Source: Labilithrix sp. (GTDB lineage: Bacteria > Myxococcota_A > Polyangia > Polyangiales > Polyangiaceae). From it: a stretch of 49,539 nucleotides of DNA. The notes beneath the pieces were generated by a model. The model searched no databases. It was not told where the DNA came from and saw nothing but the letters and a program-made list of their open reading frames with translations. Positions 8,353 through 16,287 of the stretch are shown here, in pieces. Within the stretch, counting starts at the first letter, position 1. Each line of letters begins with the position of its first letter. Location of the stretch: positions 1-49,539 of the forward strand of contig JAHBWC010000068.1 of the NCBI GenBank assembly GCA_019637225.1, read 5' to 3'. Made by a program: the position numbers and the translations under genes.

Positions 8353-10497
8353 TCAGAGTGTGTGAAGGTAGGCTTCGAGCGCGTCGCGGTCCTCTCGTGA
8401 GAGGGCCTTCGTGTCTCCCATCTTGTCGTTCTTCTCGAGGAGCTCGCCGAGCGACGCGTAGCGCCCGTCGTGGAAGTACGGGCTCGAGCCGCCGACGAAG
8501 CGGAGCGACGGGACGAGGAACTGCCGGCTGACGTCGGCGCCGGTCGCGCTCGCGACGTCGTGCGATTCGTGATCGCTGAAGCCGTTCTTCTCCGCGTGGC
8601 AGGTGCCGCACTGAAGCGCGGACGAGTTGAACAGCTCGCGCCCGCGCTCCTCTTTCGGTCCCATGGCGACCTGCTTGGCGCGCGGCGGCGCCTTCATCGC
8701 GCGGAGCCACGCGGCGAGCGCGGTCAGCTCTTCGGCGCTCGCGCCGGTGCCCTTCAGGTTCTTCATCGTGATCGTGATGTGCTCCTCGAGCGAGCCGTGC
8801 TTGCCGAGCCAGCCGAACGGCGACGCCCGCTCGACGCGGCCGGCGAGGAGGATCGTCTGGCGCGGGCCGTCGGGCGTCGACCAGACGAGCCCGTCGTCGC
8901 GGCCGTCCGGATGGCAGCTCGCGCACGCGCGGCCGTCCTTCGAGATCTTCGTGTTCCCGGCGCGGTGAAAGAGACGCTCGCCGAGCGCGGCCTCCGGCGA
9001 GAGCGGCGTGCTCGGCGGCGCCACGGCGATCCTCACGACCTCGGGCGGCGGCGGCGCCTTCGCCGCGGCGGGGTTCTTCGCCGGCGTGCCCTCTCCCGCG
9101 CCCGCAGCGGGGCTCTCCCCGTCGGCGACCGAGAAGACGTTCACCACGCGATCGAACGCGGACCAGACGACGGCGTTCCGCGTCTCCGGATCGAGCGCGA
9201 TGCCCGTCGGTCCGGCGCCCACGTCGATCGCGCGCTTGAAGCCGCCGGCGGGCGTCGCGCCCGAGGCGTCGTACTCCATCACCTTGTCGACGCCGAGGCA
9301 GCTCACGTAGAGGCGCTGGCGCGCGTCGTCGACGACGGCGGCGCGCGGGAGGCGGCACGCCTGGGCGCCCGCGCGGAGCTGCGGCCCGACGCGCGAGTGG
9401 AGACCGGTCGCGCGCGAGCGCTTGGCGGCGTCGATGACGTCGATGTCGAACATCTCCGCCGGAACGTTCTCGCTCTCCTCGAGGCCGCCGCCGCCGTAGC
9501 CGCTCGAGCGGACCTTCGCGTCGCCGGTCGCGACGGCCATGTGCGGGGCGAGGACCCGCTCCACGAGCTCCGCGTCGCCTCGCTTCGCGTTCGGGGCCTT
9601 CACGTGCACCCGCGCGAGGGCGAAGCTCTGACGCGCGACGCGGGACGGGAACTTGACCTCGCGGTGCAACCGGCCCGTGCCGCAGATGAAGAGGTTCCGG
9701 CGCTCTCGGTCTCCGAGGCCGTCGTCGTCGAGCTTGAAGAGGAGCAGCAAGCCGCCGCCGCTGCTGCGGCGACGAATCTCCGTCCAGCCGGGGATGCCGA
9801 GGTCGATCGGCGTGACCGAGCGCGCGGCCTCGTCGAGATCGACCGCGCTCAGGTGACTCGCGGCGGCGTGGGCGACGTACGCGGTCTTGCCGTCGCTCGC
9901 CACGGTGACCGCGCGCGGCTCGCGCGCGACGTCGACGGCGAAGCGCCGCTCCGCGGACGCGAGCGCGTACGCCTCGAGCGAGTGGCCCCAGCCCGTCGTG
10001 ACGAGGAGCGTGGCGTCGTCCGGCGTGAGCGCCATCGCGATCGGCTCGGCGCCGGCGGTCGCGATCTTCGCCGTCGCGTCGAGCGGAGCGCGGTCGTCGT
10101 CCGTCGCCTCGAGCACCGCGACGGACTGCTCCGTGCGGAGCGCCACGAGGAGGCGACCGGCCTTGTCGACGAGCATCTGCCCCGGTCGGCCGTCGAGCGG
10201 CGTCCGCGAGAGCTCGGTCTTGGTCGCGAGGTCGAACGCGCGTACCGCGGAGTCGTCCTCGTCGGCGATGTACGCGACGGTGCGCGCCCCTACCTTCGCG
10301 AGGACCACCGCGGAGCCGTCGCGAGCCTCGCTCGCGCGCACCATCGGGACATGGACCTTCGGCGGAGGGGGAGGGATGGGCGCGGGCGCGGGTGCCGGGG
10401 GAGGCTCCTTCTTTGCGCAACCCGTCGAAATGACGACGGTAGCGGTCAACGCGGCCAGCAGTCCGAGTGTGCGCTTGTTCCGACCCATGGCAGCCAT
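8353..10497 (-). CDS. beta-propeller / di-haem cytochrome c peroxidase fusion lipoprotein
   Basis: 714 residues. The N-terminus has a lipoprotein signal (LAALTATVVISTGC) and a Pro-rich linker. The middle (about 60-490) has repeated blades with YncE/40-residue-beta-propeller character (GQMLVDKAGRLLVALR, DGKTAYVAHAAASHLSAVDL, DDARQRLYVSCLGVDKVMEYD, split by their own gaps). The last third contains two CXXCH haem c motifs, CASCH (about 525) and CGTCH (about 629), plus PYFHDGRYASL near the end, as in MauG/CcpA di-haem peroxidases. Such proteins reduce peroxide or modify partner proteins in the periplasm using electrons from small cytochromes. The ATG at 10497 or 10488 could be used; neither has a clear ribosome binding site. 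The partner is unknown. Confidence 0.82.
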   Translation of the reverse strand: MAAMGRNKRTLGLLAALTATVVISTGCAKKEPPPAPAPAPIPPPPPKVHVPMVRASEARDGSAVVLAKVGARTVAYIADEDDSAVRAFDLATKTELSRTPLDGRPGQMLVDKAGRLLVALRTEQSVAVLEATDDDRAPLDATAKIATAGAEPIAMALTPDDATLLVTTGWGHSLEAYALASAERRFAVDVAREPRAVTVASDGKTAYVAHAAASHLSAVDLDEAARSVTPIDLGIPGWTEIRRRSSGGGLLLLFKLDDDGLGDRERRNLFICGTGRLHREVKFPSRVARQSFALARVHVKAPNAKRGDAELVERVLAPHMAVATGDAKVRSSGYGGGGLEESENVPAEMFDIDVIDAAKRSRATGLHSRVGPQLRAGAQACRLPRAAVVDDARQRLYVSCLGVDKVMEYDASGATPAGGFKRAIDVGAGPTGIALDPETRNAVVWSAFDRVVNVFSVADGESPAAGAGEGTPAKNPAAAKAPPPPEVVRIAVAPPSTPLSPEAALGERLFHRAGNTKISKDGRACASCHPDGRDDGLVWSTPDGPRQTILLAGRVERASPFGWLGKHGSLEEHITITMKNLKGTGASAEELTALAAWLRAMKAPPRAKQVAMGPKEERGRELFNSSALQCGTCHAEKNGFSDHESHDVASATGADVSRQFLVPSLRFVGGSSPYFHDGRYASLGELLEKNDKMGDTKALSREDRDALEAYLHTL

Positions 10498-10595
10498 GGA
10501 CGCGCTGGGAGCCCGGAAGTTTCCGGCCGCTCGCGTTCATTCCTTCGAGCGGGCGGATCCTGCGGAGCGGGCGGAGCTCCCGCTCGCGCCGCGGC

Positions 10596-11030
10596 TTACC
10601 AGCCGCCGTCGTAGCCGCCGCCGTCGTAGGCGCCGCCGTCAGCCTTTCCGCCGTCGGCCTTTCCGCCGTCGGCCTTTCCGCCGTCGGCCTTTCCGCCGTC
10701 GCCGCCCCACGAGCCGCCGTCGCCGCCCCACGAGCCGCCGTCGTAGGCGCCGCCGTCGCTGCCCCACGAGCCGCCGTCGCTGCCCCAGGCGCCGCCGTCG
10801 CTGTCGTCGGGGCCGCCGTCCTCGTCGTCCCACGGGCCCCCGTCGACATCGTCGACGTCGACGTCGGCGTCGACGTCATCGGCCACGGCTCGCTTGCGCT
10901 TTCCGACCTCGGAGGTCGTGCTGCCCTGCTCCTCGTCGAGATCGCCGGGCTCGAAGGTGCACGCGACGAGCGAGCCGATGACGAGGGTAGCGAGGAGAGA
11001 GCGAAGAACGAAACCCGACTTGCCGAACAT
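10596..11030 (-). CDS. Asp/Gly-rich repeat lipoprotein
   Basis: The ATG at 11030 has GGAGG six bases upstream and starts a 144-residue product; an upstream start at 11063 is possible but lacks this. The lipobox is VIGSLVAC. The mature part is almost entirely low complexity: a Val/Asp run, then DGGSWGSDGG/DGGSWGGDGG units, four consecutive KADGG units and a Tyr/Gly tail ending GGYDGGW. Such acidic Gly-rich tails are common on myxobacterial outer-membrane lipoproteins and may bind cations or extend a surface, which is inference. It shares no homology I recognise. Confidence 0.7.
   Translation of the reverse strand: MFGKSGFVLRSLLATLVIGSLVACTFEPGDLDEEQGSTTSEVGKRKRAVADDVDADVDVDDVDGGPWDDEDGGPDDSDGGAWGSDGGSWGSDGGAYDGGSWGGDGGSWGGDGGKADGGKADGGKADGGKADGGAYDGGGYDGGW
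10636..10695 (-). repeat. four 15-bp tandem units encoding KADGG
   Basis: Four head-to-tail copies of ccgtcggcctttccg (the first has one A/G difference) occupy 10636-10695 inside the Asp/Gly-rich lipoprotein gene. Adjacent 21-bp units ccgccgtcgccgccccacgag continue the repetitive tract. The identity between units suggests recent slippage or active copy-number variation. Confidence 0.9.
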
Positions 11031-11338
11031 GAGCGCCTCCGAGGTGTGCCGTCGAGAGGGCATACGCAGCGACCGTGCCGGAGCATCGTGAGGGCAAAAA
11101 ACCCGACAAATCAGGCCCTAGTGCGCGGTTCGCGGCGCCGATCGCTGCTTTCGAACAACAGGCCTGTTGCGTCGAAGCAAGGACGAGCGCTCGGCCGAGC
11201 CCGGAGGTGGCCAAGCGCCGGCAACGGCCGCGGCGACGCACGCGGACCTCCGGAGGGCGCGAAGCGCGGACGCGGCGAGGTGGCGCTGGTCTTGCTCGTT
11301 GCGGAACGGGTGGAGGCAGGGTCAGATTGAAGGCACCG
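11031..11338. other. divergent intergenic region with a 14-bp palindrome
   Basis: About 308 bp separate the starts of two divergent lipoprotein genes. It has no persuasive gene. A perfect palindrome caacaggcctgttg (11156-11169) sits inside a wider imperfect one (ttcgaa on the left, gtcgaa on the right). It is a candidate operator for the divergent promoters. Confidence 0.4.
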
Positions 11339-11620
11339 ATGCGGACGCGCCGCCTCTTTTCGTCCTTCGCCGGGAGCGTCGTCGTCGCCGTCCTGATGGG
11401 GTGCAACGCGATCGTCGGCACCGAGGACATCGAGTACGTCGATCCGACCGATCCCGCGGACCAGGAAACCGGCCCCGAAGACGATCCGGATGCCGATCGT
11501 GACTCGGGTGGATCGCGCGACGGCGGCGCCGACGCTCGGAAAAATGAGGACGCCGAAGCCGGTCTGGGCGACGACTCCGGCGGCGGCTCGATGGACGGCG
11601 GCAGCGGCGGCGACGTCTGA
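11339..11620 (+). CDS. small acidic lipoprotein
   Basis: 93 residues from the ATG at 11339. Signal MRTRRLFSSFAGSVVVAVLMGC has a lipobox Cys near residue 22, followed by NAIVGTEDIEYVD. A GC-x-A-I-x-G start to the mature chain is common in myxobacterial lipoproteins. The rest is Asp/Gly/Ser-rich and probably unstructured. There is no strong ribosome binding site; an upstream in-frame TTG exists. Function unknown. Confidence 0.6.
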   Translation: MRTRRLFSSFAGSVVVAVLMGCNAIVGTEDIEYVDPTDPADQETGPEDDPDADRDSGGSRDGGADARKNEDAEAGLGDDSGGGSMDGGSGGDV

Positions 11621-11630
11621 CAGCCGACCG

Positions 11631-11655
11631 GGCCGCGCGGACGCGGTCCGCGGCC
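11631..11655. terminator. possible bidirectional hairpin between convergent genes
   Basis: A GC-rich inverted repeat (ggccgc at 11631 pairing with gcggcc ending at 11655, with a gga/tcc extension) lies between the convergent lipoprotein and TPR genes. It has no T-run on either side, so it may act only weakly or not at all. Confidence 0.25.
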
Positions 11656-11658
11656 AGG

Positions 11659-12639
11659 TCAGCGCTCGGCGCGTGTGGGCGGCGCCGTGAAGAAGAGCGC
11701 GGCGCCTCCCGCGAGGAGGATCGCGCCGGCGACGACGCCGATCGTGGAGATGGTCCCGGTGGTCTCGGCCCGGCCGTTCATGTCGTCGAGCGCGACGCGG
11801 TCCTTCGACGAGCACACGGGGTAGCTCGGACACGCGCCGACGACCGACGAGTGTGCGCTGATCGAGATGACGCCGAAGATGGCGCCCGCGGCGAGGCCGC
11901 CGAGGCCGACGCCGCCCGTGACGAGCCCGAGCGTTCGCTGCGTCGGCGATCCGGATCCGACGTCCGCGCCGCGAGCCTCACGGTTCGCCTCGGGTACGGG
12001 CGCGAGCGCCGCCGCGGGGGCGCGCGCCGGTTCGGGCGTCGACGCGCCGGCCGGGGAGCTCTCGCCGGCGCTCCACTCGACGCGATCGCCCTTGTCGCCC
12101 ACCGTCACGGACGCGGTCCTCGTCGCGTCCGGCGGCGCGATGACCTCGATGCGATGCGCGCCCGGATCGACCGGCGTGGGCGCCCCCCAGCGATCGCGCG
12201 GCAGGACCTCGCCGTCGACGCGCACCTCGACCCGCGGCGATCGCATCGGCGGCGGGACGTGGACCACGAGCGTCGAGATGTCCTTCTCGACCGCCTGCGC
12301 GCGCTGGGTCGCTTCTCGCCGGCGCACGAGATCGTCGCGCGCGGCGGCGACCTCCTGTGCGCGCATGAACCAGCGGTGCGCGCTCGCGGCCTTGCCGAGC
12401 GTCTCGTAGCAGTTGCCGAGGTTCAGGAGCGGCCCGACGCCCTCGGCGTAACGGATGCTCTCGAGGAGCGGCGCGATCGCGTCCGCGCATCGGCCGTCGC
12501 GGGCGAGCTTGCGGCCCTTGTCGAAGAGGCTGATGGCGCGCTGTTCGTCGGTCTCGGCGTGCGCCGGCGTCGACGCCAGCACGGCACCGAGACAGAGGGC
12601 TGCGAAGAGACCGGCGCGTCGCACGTCAGAAGTGATCAT
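11659..12639 (-). CDS. periplasmic TPR/PEGA-like membrane protein
   Basis: 326 residues from the ATG at 12639. A signal peptide (GLFAALCLGAVLASTPAHA) precedes a tetratricopeptide-like helical region (DKGRKLARDGRCADAIAPLL, then LLNLGNCYETLGKAASAHRW), then a beta domain that resembles PEGA modules (VEVRVDGEVLPRDRWG, DPGAHRIEVIAPP). The C-terminal part has two hydrophobic helices (GLVTGGVGLGGLAAGAIFGV and IGVVAGAILLAGGAALFF). This architecture recurs next to Ser/Thr kinases in myxobacteria, and here the start overlaps the kinase stop by 14 bp, so the two are translationally coupled. A role as a sensor or partner of the kinase is inference. Confidence 0.8.
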   Translation of the reverse strand: MITSDVRRAGLFAALCLGAVLASTPAHAETDEQRAISLFDKGRKLARDGRCADAIAPLLESIRYAEGVGPLLNLGNCYETLGKAASAHRWFMRAQEVAAARDDLVRRREATQRAQAVEKDISTLVVHVPPPMRSPRVEVRVDGEVLPRDRWGAPTPVDPGAHRIEVIAPPDATRTASVTVGDKGDRVEWSAGESSPAGASTPEPARAPAAALAPVPEANREARGADVGSGSPTQRTLGLVTGGVGLGGLAAGAIFGVISISAHSSVVGACPSYPVCSSKDRVALDDMNGRAETTGTISTIGVVAGAILLAGGAALFFTAPPTRAER

Positions 12640-14173
12640 ACGCGTTCGAGGGCTCCGCCTTCGGTGGAGCTGTCGTGGCCTTCGGCGGAGCTGTCGTGAC
12701 CTTCGACGGATGCGGCGCGCGCTTCGGAGCGGGCCGCGCTCCGGCGGGTCGAGCGACGGGCGCGTCGGCCAGGTCCGCGGGCGCGAGCGCGGGCGCGTCG
12801 GCGGCGTTCGCGGGGACCGGCACGGTCTCCGGCCGGGGCAGCGGGGCGTTCGAGCTCGCGGGGCGCGCTCGCTCGGCACTCTGCGCGCTCGAGTCCGCGC
12901 CGAGCAACCCCGCGGAGCGCGCGTCGGCGTCGGCGCGCGACCTCGTCGCCGGCCGGCCCCAGATCGCGACCGTCGCGCCCGCGGCGAGGACCGCGACGAG
13001 CGCCCCCTGGAGCCAGCGCCTGCGGAGCCCGGTCGAGCCCGCGCCCACCGGTCGCGGCGCGATCGACCCCACCGCCGCGGCGTCGATCGTGGACTCGACG
13101 CGGCCGTGCAGGGCGTCGGCGGCCGTGCTCTCGGCGCGCCCTGGCAAGACGGCGTCGCTCGTCGCCGTGGCGCCGTGTTCGGGCTCTTCGGCGGGAGCGA
13201 GCGCGAGCGGCCTCTCCCGGAGGTTCGAGCGGAGGATGGTCTCGATGCGCGACGGCGCGGCGCGGTCCGAGCCGAGCGGCGCGATCGCGCTGGCGAGCTC
13301 GGCGACGTCCGCGAATCGCCGGCCCACGTCCTTCTCGAGGGCCCGGCCGACGGCGTCCGCGATCGCGGCAGGCACGTGGGGCGCGAGCAGGCGCACGTCC
13401 GGCGCCGGTCGTCCCTGGATGGCCGCGCACACCGCGGCGATCGTCTCTCCCTCGAACGGGAGGCTCCCGGTCAGCATCGCGTAGAGACACACGCCGAGCG
13501 ACCACACGTCCGCCTGGGCGTTGACGACGTTCGACGCGCGGATCTGCTCCGGCGCCATGTAGTGCACCGAGCCCACGAGCACCGCGGCGCCGGTGAGCGT
13601 CGCCTCGCGCGCCTTCGTCCGTCCGAGCTGCGAGGGTGAGCCGTCGAGCGTCAACTCGTCGTCGTCGCCGAGCGGCGAGAGCTTCACCACGCCGAAGTCG
13701 ATCACCTTGATCAGCGCTCGCCCGTCACGGCGCTTCGTCAAGAAGAGGTTCTTCAGCTTCAGGTCGCGGTGCACCATCCCGAGGGCATGCGCCTCCGCGA
13801 GGCCCTCGCACGCCTGCGTGATGTAGGTCACGGCCTCGTCCGGCGCGAGCGTGCCGCGGCGCTTCACCAGCGCGTGGAGGTCGGTGCCGTCGATGAGCTC
13901 CATGACGATGTACGGTTCGCCCTCGGGCAACCGATCGACGTCGAGGACGCGCGCGACGTGCTCGCTCTTGATCCGCGCGGCCGCGCGCGCCTCGCGCTGG
14001 AAGCGGGCGAGCGCGGCGGCGCCGTCGGCGCGCTCCTCGCGAATGAGCTTCACCGCGACCATCTCGTCGAGCCCGAGGTGGCGCGCGGCGAGGACGACGC
14101 CCATGCCGCCCTGGCCGATCACGCGCTCGACGCGGTACTTGCCGGCGATGACGGTGCCGCGCTCGAAGGCCAC
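12626..14173 (-). CDS. membrane-anchored Hanks-type Ser/Thr protein kinase
   Basis: 515 residues from a GTG at 14173. Kinase domain at about 12-280: P-loop GQGGMG, VAVKLI lysine, catalytic loop HRDLKLKN, DFG in VIDFGVVKL and APE in MAPEQI. After a variable linker there is one transmembrane segment (WLQGALVAVLAAGATVAIWG), then a Pro/Ala-rich extracytoplasmic tail ending in NAYDHF. All catalytic residues are present, so it should be active. It overlaps the downstream TPR gene by 14 bp, and lies 31 bp downstream of the FHA-sigma54 regulator on the same strand. This three-gene arrangement fits a phosphorylation relay in which FHA binds phosphothreonine, which is inference. Confidence 0.92.
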   Translation of the reverse strand: MAFERGTVIAGKYRVERVIGQGGMGVVLAARHLGLDEMVAVKLIREERADGAAALARFQREARAAARIKSEHVARVLDVDRLPEGEPYIVMELIDGTDLHALVKRRGTLAPDEAVTYITQACEGLAEAHALGMVHRDLKLKNLFLTKRRDGRALIKVIDFGVVKLSPLGDDDELTLDGSPSQLGRTKAREATLTGAAVLVGSVHYMAPEQIRASNVVNAQADVWSLGVCLYAMLTGSLPFEGETIAAVCAAIQGRPAPDVRLLAPHVPAAIADAVGRALEKDVGRRFADVAELASAIAPLGSDRAAPSRIETILRSNLRERPLALAPAEEPEHGATATSDAVLPGRAESTAADALHGRVESTIDAAAVGSIAPRPVGAGSTGLRRRWLQGALVAVLAAGATVAIWGRPATRSRADADARSAGLLGADSSAQSAERARPASSNAPLPRPETVPVPANAADAPALAPADLADAPVARPAGARPAPKRAPHPSKVTTAPPKATTAPPKAEPSNAYDHF

Positions 14174-14204
14174 GACCCGAGTATAGCGGTGCGTCCGCCG
14201 GACC

Positions 14205-15539
14205 TCAGCCCTTCGCGATGCCGTGCTTCACGAGCAGGCGCCAGAGCCACGAGCGATCGAGCCCGGAGAGGCGCGCGGCGGCGGACTGGTTGCCGCCGGT
14301 GTGTTGCATCAGCCGCACCAGGTAAGCCCGCGTGAACTCGTCGACGAGGTCGTCCTTCTGATCGGCGTAGGGTCGCGTGACGTCGATCCTCCGCTCGAGC
14401 GCGTCGCCGCTCGCCGCGTCGGCGGCGCCCTGGTCGCCCGGCAGGCGCCCGAGCGCGGCGTAGGCCTGCACGACGTTGCGCAGCTCGCGCACGTTTCCCG
14501 GCCAGAGGCGCGAGCGCAGGCGCGCGACGATCTCCGGCGGGAGCGCGCCGAGCCCGGACGCGTGCGCGAACCGGTTGGCGAGATCTTCGACGTCGTCGAC
14601 GCGATCGCGGAGCGGCGGCACGGCGAGCTCGACGACGGCGACGCGGTAGTAGAGGTCCTCGCGGAAGCGGTTCGCGCGGACCTCGCCGCGCAGATCGCGG
14701 TGCGTCGCGGCGACGACGCGCACGCGGACCTCGGTCGAGCGATCGGCGCCGACGGCGCGGATCTCGCCGGCCTCGAGCGCGCGCAGCAGCATCGGCTGGA
14801 CGTCGAGCGGCAGCTCGCCGATCTCGTCGAGGAACAGCGTCCCGCCGTCGGCGCTCTCGAAGGCGCCCTTTCGCGCGTCGCTCGCCCCGGTGAACGCGCC
14901 GCGCCGATGGCCGAACAGCTCGCTCGCGACGAGATCGGGCGCGATCGCCCCGCAGTTGACGACGACGAGCGGGCCGCCCGCGACCGACGAGCCCTCGTGG
15001 AGCGCGCGCGCGACGAGCTCCTTGCCGGCGCCGGACTCTCCGGTGACGAGCACGGTGACGAGCGATCCCTCGAGGCGCGTCAGCGCGCCGAAGAGCGCGC
15101 GCATGCAGAGCGACGCGCCGATCATCCCGCGGTAGGTCGGCTCGGGGTGAGGCTCGGCGGCGCCGAGCGTGTCGAGATCCGGATCGAGCGCAACCTCGAC
15201 GGGACCGAGGTGGATGCGCGCGCCCGGCGCGAGCGTCATCGCCTGCACGCGCTGCCCGAGGTAGAAGGTCCCGTTGCGGCTCCCGAGGTCGCGCACGCTG
15301 ATCCCCTCGGGGACGAGACCGAGCTCGACGTGCTGGCGCGACACGCTCGGGTTGTCGACGACGATCTGACAGTCCTTGCCGGCGCCGAGGATGCAGGTCC
15401 CTCGCTCGAGGCGGAACGCCTTCGGGGTGGCGCGCGCGCCGAGCACGCGCACGATCGCGCCGAGCGGCGCGGCGATCGCCGTTCGATGGGCGAGCGAGAC
15501 CGTCTCGTGCGGTGTCGCCTTGGGACGCGAGCGGGCCAC
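14205..15539 (-). CDS. FHA-domain sigma54-dependent transcriptional activator
   Basis: 444 residues (GTG start at 15539). An N-terminal FHA domain (about 30-110; VVDNPSVSRQHVEL and DLGSRNGTFYLG) recognises phosphothreonine. The central AAA+ domain has Walker A GESGAGKELVA, the sigma54-contacting loop GAFTGA, and Walker B GTLFLDEIGELP. The C-terminal Fis-type helix-turn-helix is in GGNQSAAARLSGLDRSWLWR. The protein therefore lacks a receiver domain and should take input through FHA, most simply from the kinase encoded 31 bp downstream. Targets are not visible here. Confidence 0.93.
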   Translation of the reverse strand: MARSRPKATPHETVSLAHRTAIAAPLGAIVRVLGARATPKAFRLERGTCILGAGKDCQIVVDNPSVSRQHVELGLVPEGISVRDLGSRNGTFYLGQRVQAMTLAPGARIHLGPVEVALDPDLDTLGAAEPHPEPTYRGMIGASLCMRALFGALTRLEGSLVTVLVTGESGAGKELVARALHEGSSVAGGPLVVVNCGAIAPDLVASELFGHRRGAFTGASDARKGAFESADGGTLFLDEIGELPLDVQPMLLRALEAGEIRAVGADRSTEVRVRVVAATHRDLRGEVRANRFREDLYYRVAVVELAVPPLRDRVDDVEDLANRFAHASGLGALPPEIVARLRSRLWPGNVRELRNVVQAYAALGRLPGDQGAADAASGDALERRIDVTRPYADQKDDLVDEFTRAYLVRLMQHTGGNQSAAARLSGLDRSWLWRLLVKHGIAKG

Positions 15540-15626
15540 GGCCGGGCAGCATAGCGCGCCTCACGGGCGGCTTTCTTGCTCGACCTACATTGTCCTACCT
15601 ATCCTGGGCCCTTGGAGGCCTTGCCC

Positions 15627-16046
15627 ATGCCGTTGCCCGAGCCGATTCGCACGTCGTTCCGCCGCTACGTCCGCCTCGACTGCCAGGTCATTCGCGAGCA
15701 CGACTTCCGGCTGATCGGCGATCTCGCGCTCGATCTCTCGACGCGCGGGATGCTCGTTCGCGCGCGGCAGCGCGTCCTCACGGGTGAAGAGGTGGTGGTC
15801 TCCTTCAAGCCGCCGCGGTCGAACGTCTGGTTCGACGCCGAGGGCGTCGTCGCGCGCGTCCTTCACGGCCGGCGCCCGGGCGACTACGGTCTGTCGTTCG
15901 GCGTCGAGTTCGTGAACCTCGGCAAGGACGATGAGCTCATCCTCTTCGAGCACCTCCGGGGGATCGCGGCGCCCGATGCGCAGCGCCCGCCGCGGCCGTT
16001 GGCGCGCGCCGTCGCGTCGAGCCCGCGCCTCGTCCACGCCGCCTGA
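15627..16046 (+). CDS. PilZ domain protein (cyclic-di-GMP binding)
   Basis: 139 residues. I choose the ATG at 15627, preceded by GGAGG at 15614-15618, over an upstream start at 15576. The PilZ signature is visible as an Arg-rich start RRYVRLDCQV and LDLSTRGMLV (D/NxSxxG), followed by a beta-barrel. PilZ proteins bind cyclic di-GMP and couple it to motility or secretion. The last ~200 bp, plus the start of the following gene, are repeated at 17538-17802, beyond the SUMF1-like gene. This copy is intact and the second is decayed. It is transcribed divergently from the FHA-sigma54 regulator. Confidence 0.88.
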   Translation: MPLPEPIRTSFRRYVRLDCQVIREHDFRLIGDLALDLSTRGMLVRARQRVLTGEEVVVSFKPPRSNVWFDAEGVVARVLHGRRPGDYGLSFGVEFVNLGKDDELILFEHLRGIAAPDAQRPPRPLARAVASSPRLVHAA

Positions 16047-16113
16047 TCGTCCGTCATGAGCGTCGAGCTCGCCGACGAGCCGACGCCCTCGGCGCGCATC
16101 CGTTCGCGTGAAG
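15840..16113 (+). repeat. upstream copy of a ~270-bp direct repeat
   Basis: This 274-bp segment covers the pilZ 3' end, the 9-bp spacer and the first ~58 bp of a thrE-like gene. It matches 17538-17802 almost throughout. Differences are a few substitutions and 8-bp and 1-bp deletions in the second copy. The two copies flank the SUMF1-like gene. Confidence 0.93.
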
Positions 16114-16127
16114 CTATCGTCGCTTGA
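16056..16127 (+). pseudogene. orphaned 5' fragment of thrE
   Basis: ATG 16056 to TGA 16125-16127 encodes MSVELADEPTPSARIRSREA plus three residues. The first 19 residues match the start of the intact ThrE-type exporter at 17745, then the sequence diverges after codon 19 and stops. It is the stump left where the SUMF1-containing segment joins. Confidence 0.85.
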
Positions 16128-16287
16128 GTGATCATCGGGGAGCGCCGGCGGGCATTCCTCAGGTGGCGGAGCCGCGATCGGCTGCCGAACCACGCTTGCA
16201 GCGATGCCGTACGACGGGCGCAGAGACACTGCCCGCTCAGCGGCCGCGCGACGGAGTACGACTGGATGGGCACTCGCGGCGAAGATC

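Noticed and set aside
8123..11086. A ~990-codon minus-strand frame overlapping the peroxidase and lipoprotein genes
   Set aside because: The overlapping frames carry signal peptides, haem motifs and repeats; this one is only Arg/Ala-rich noise.
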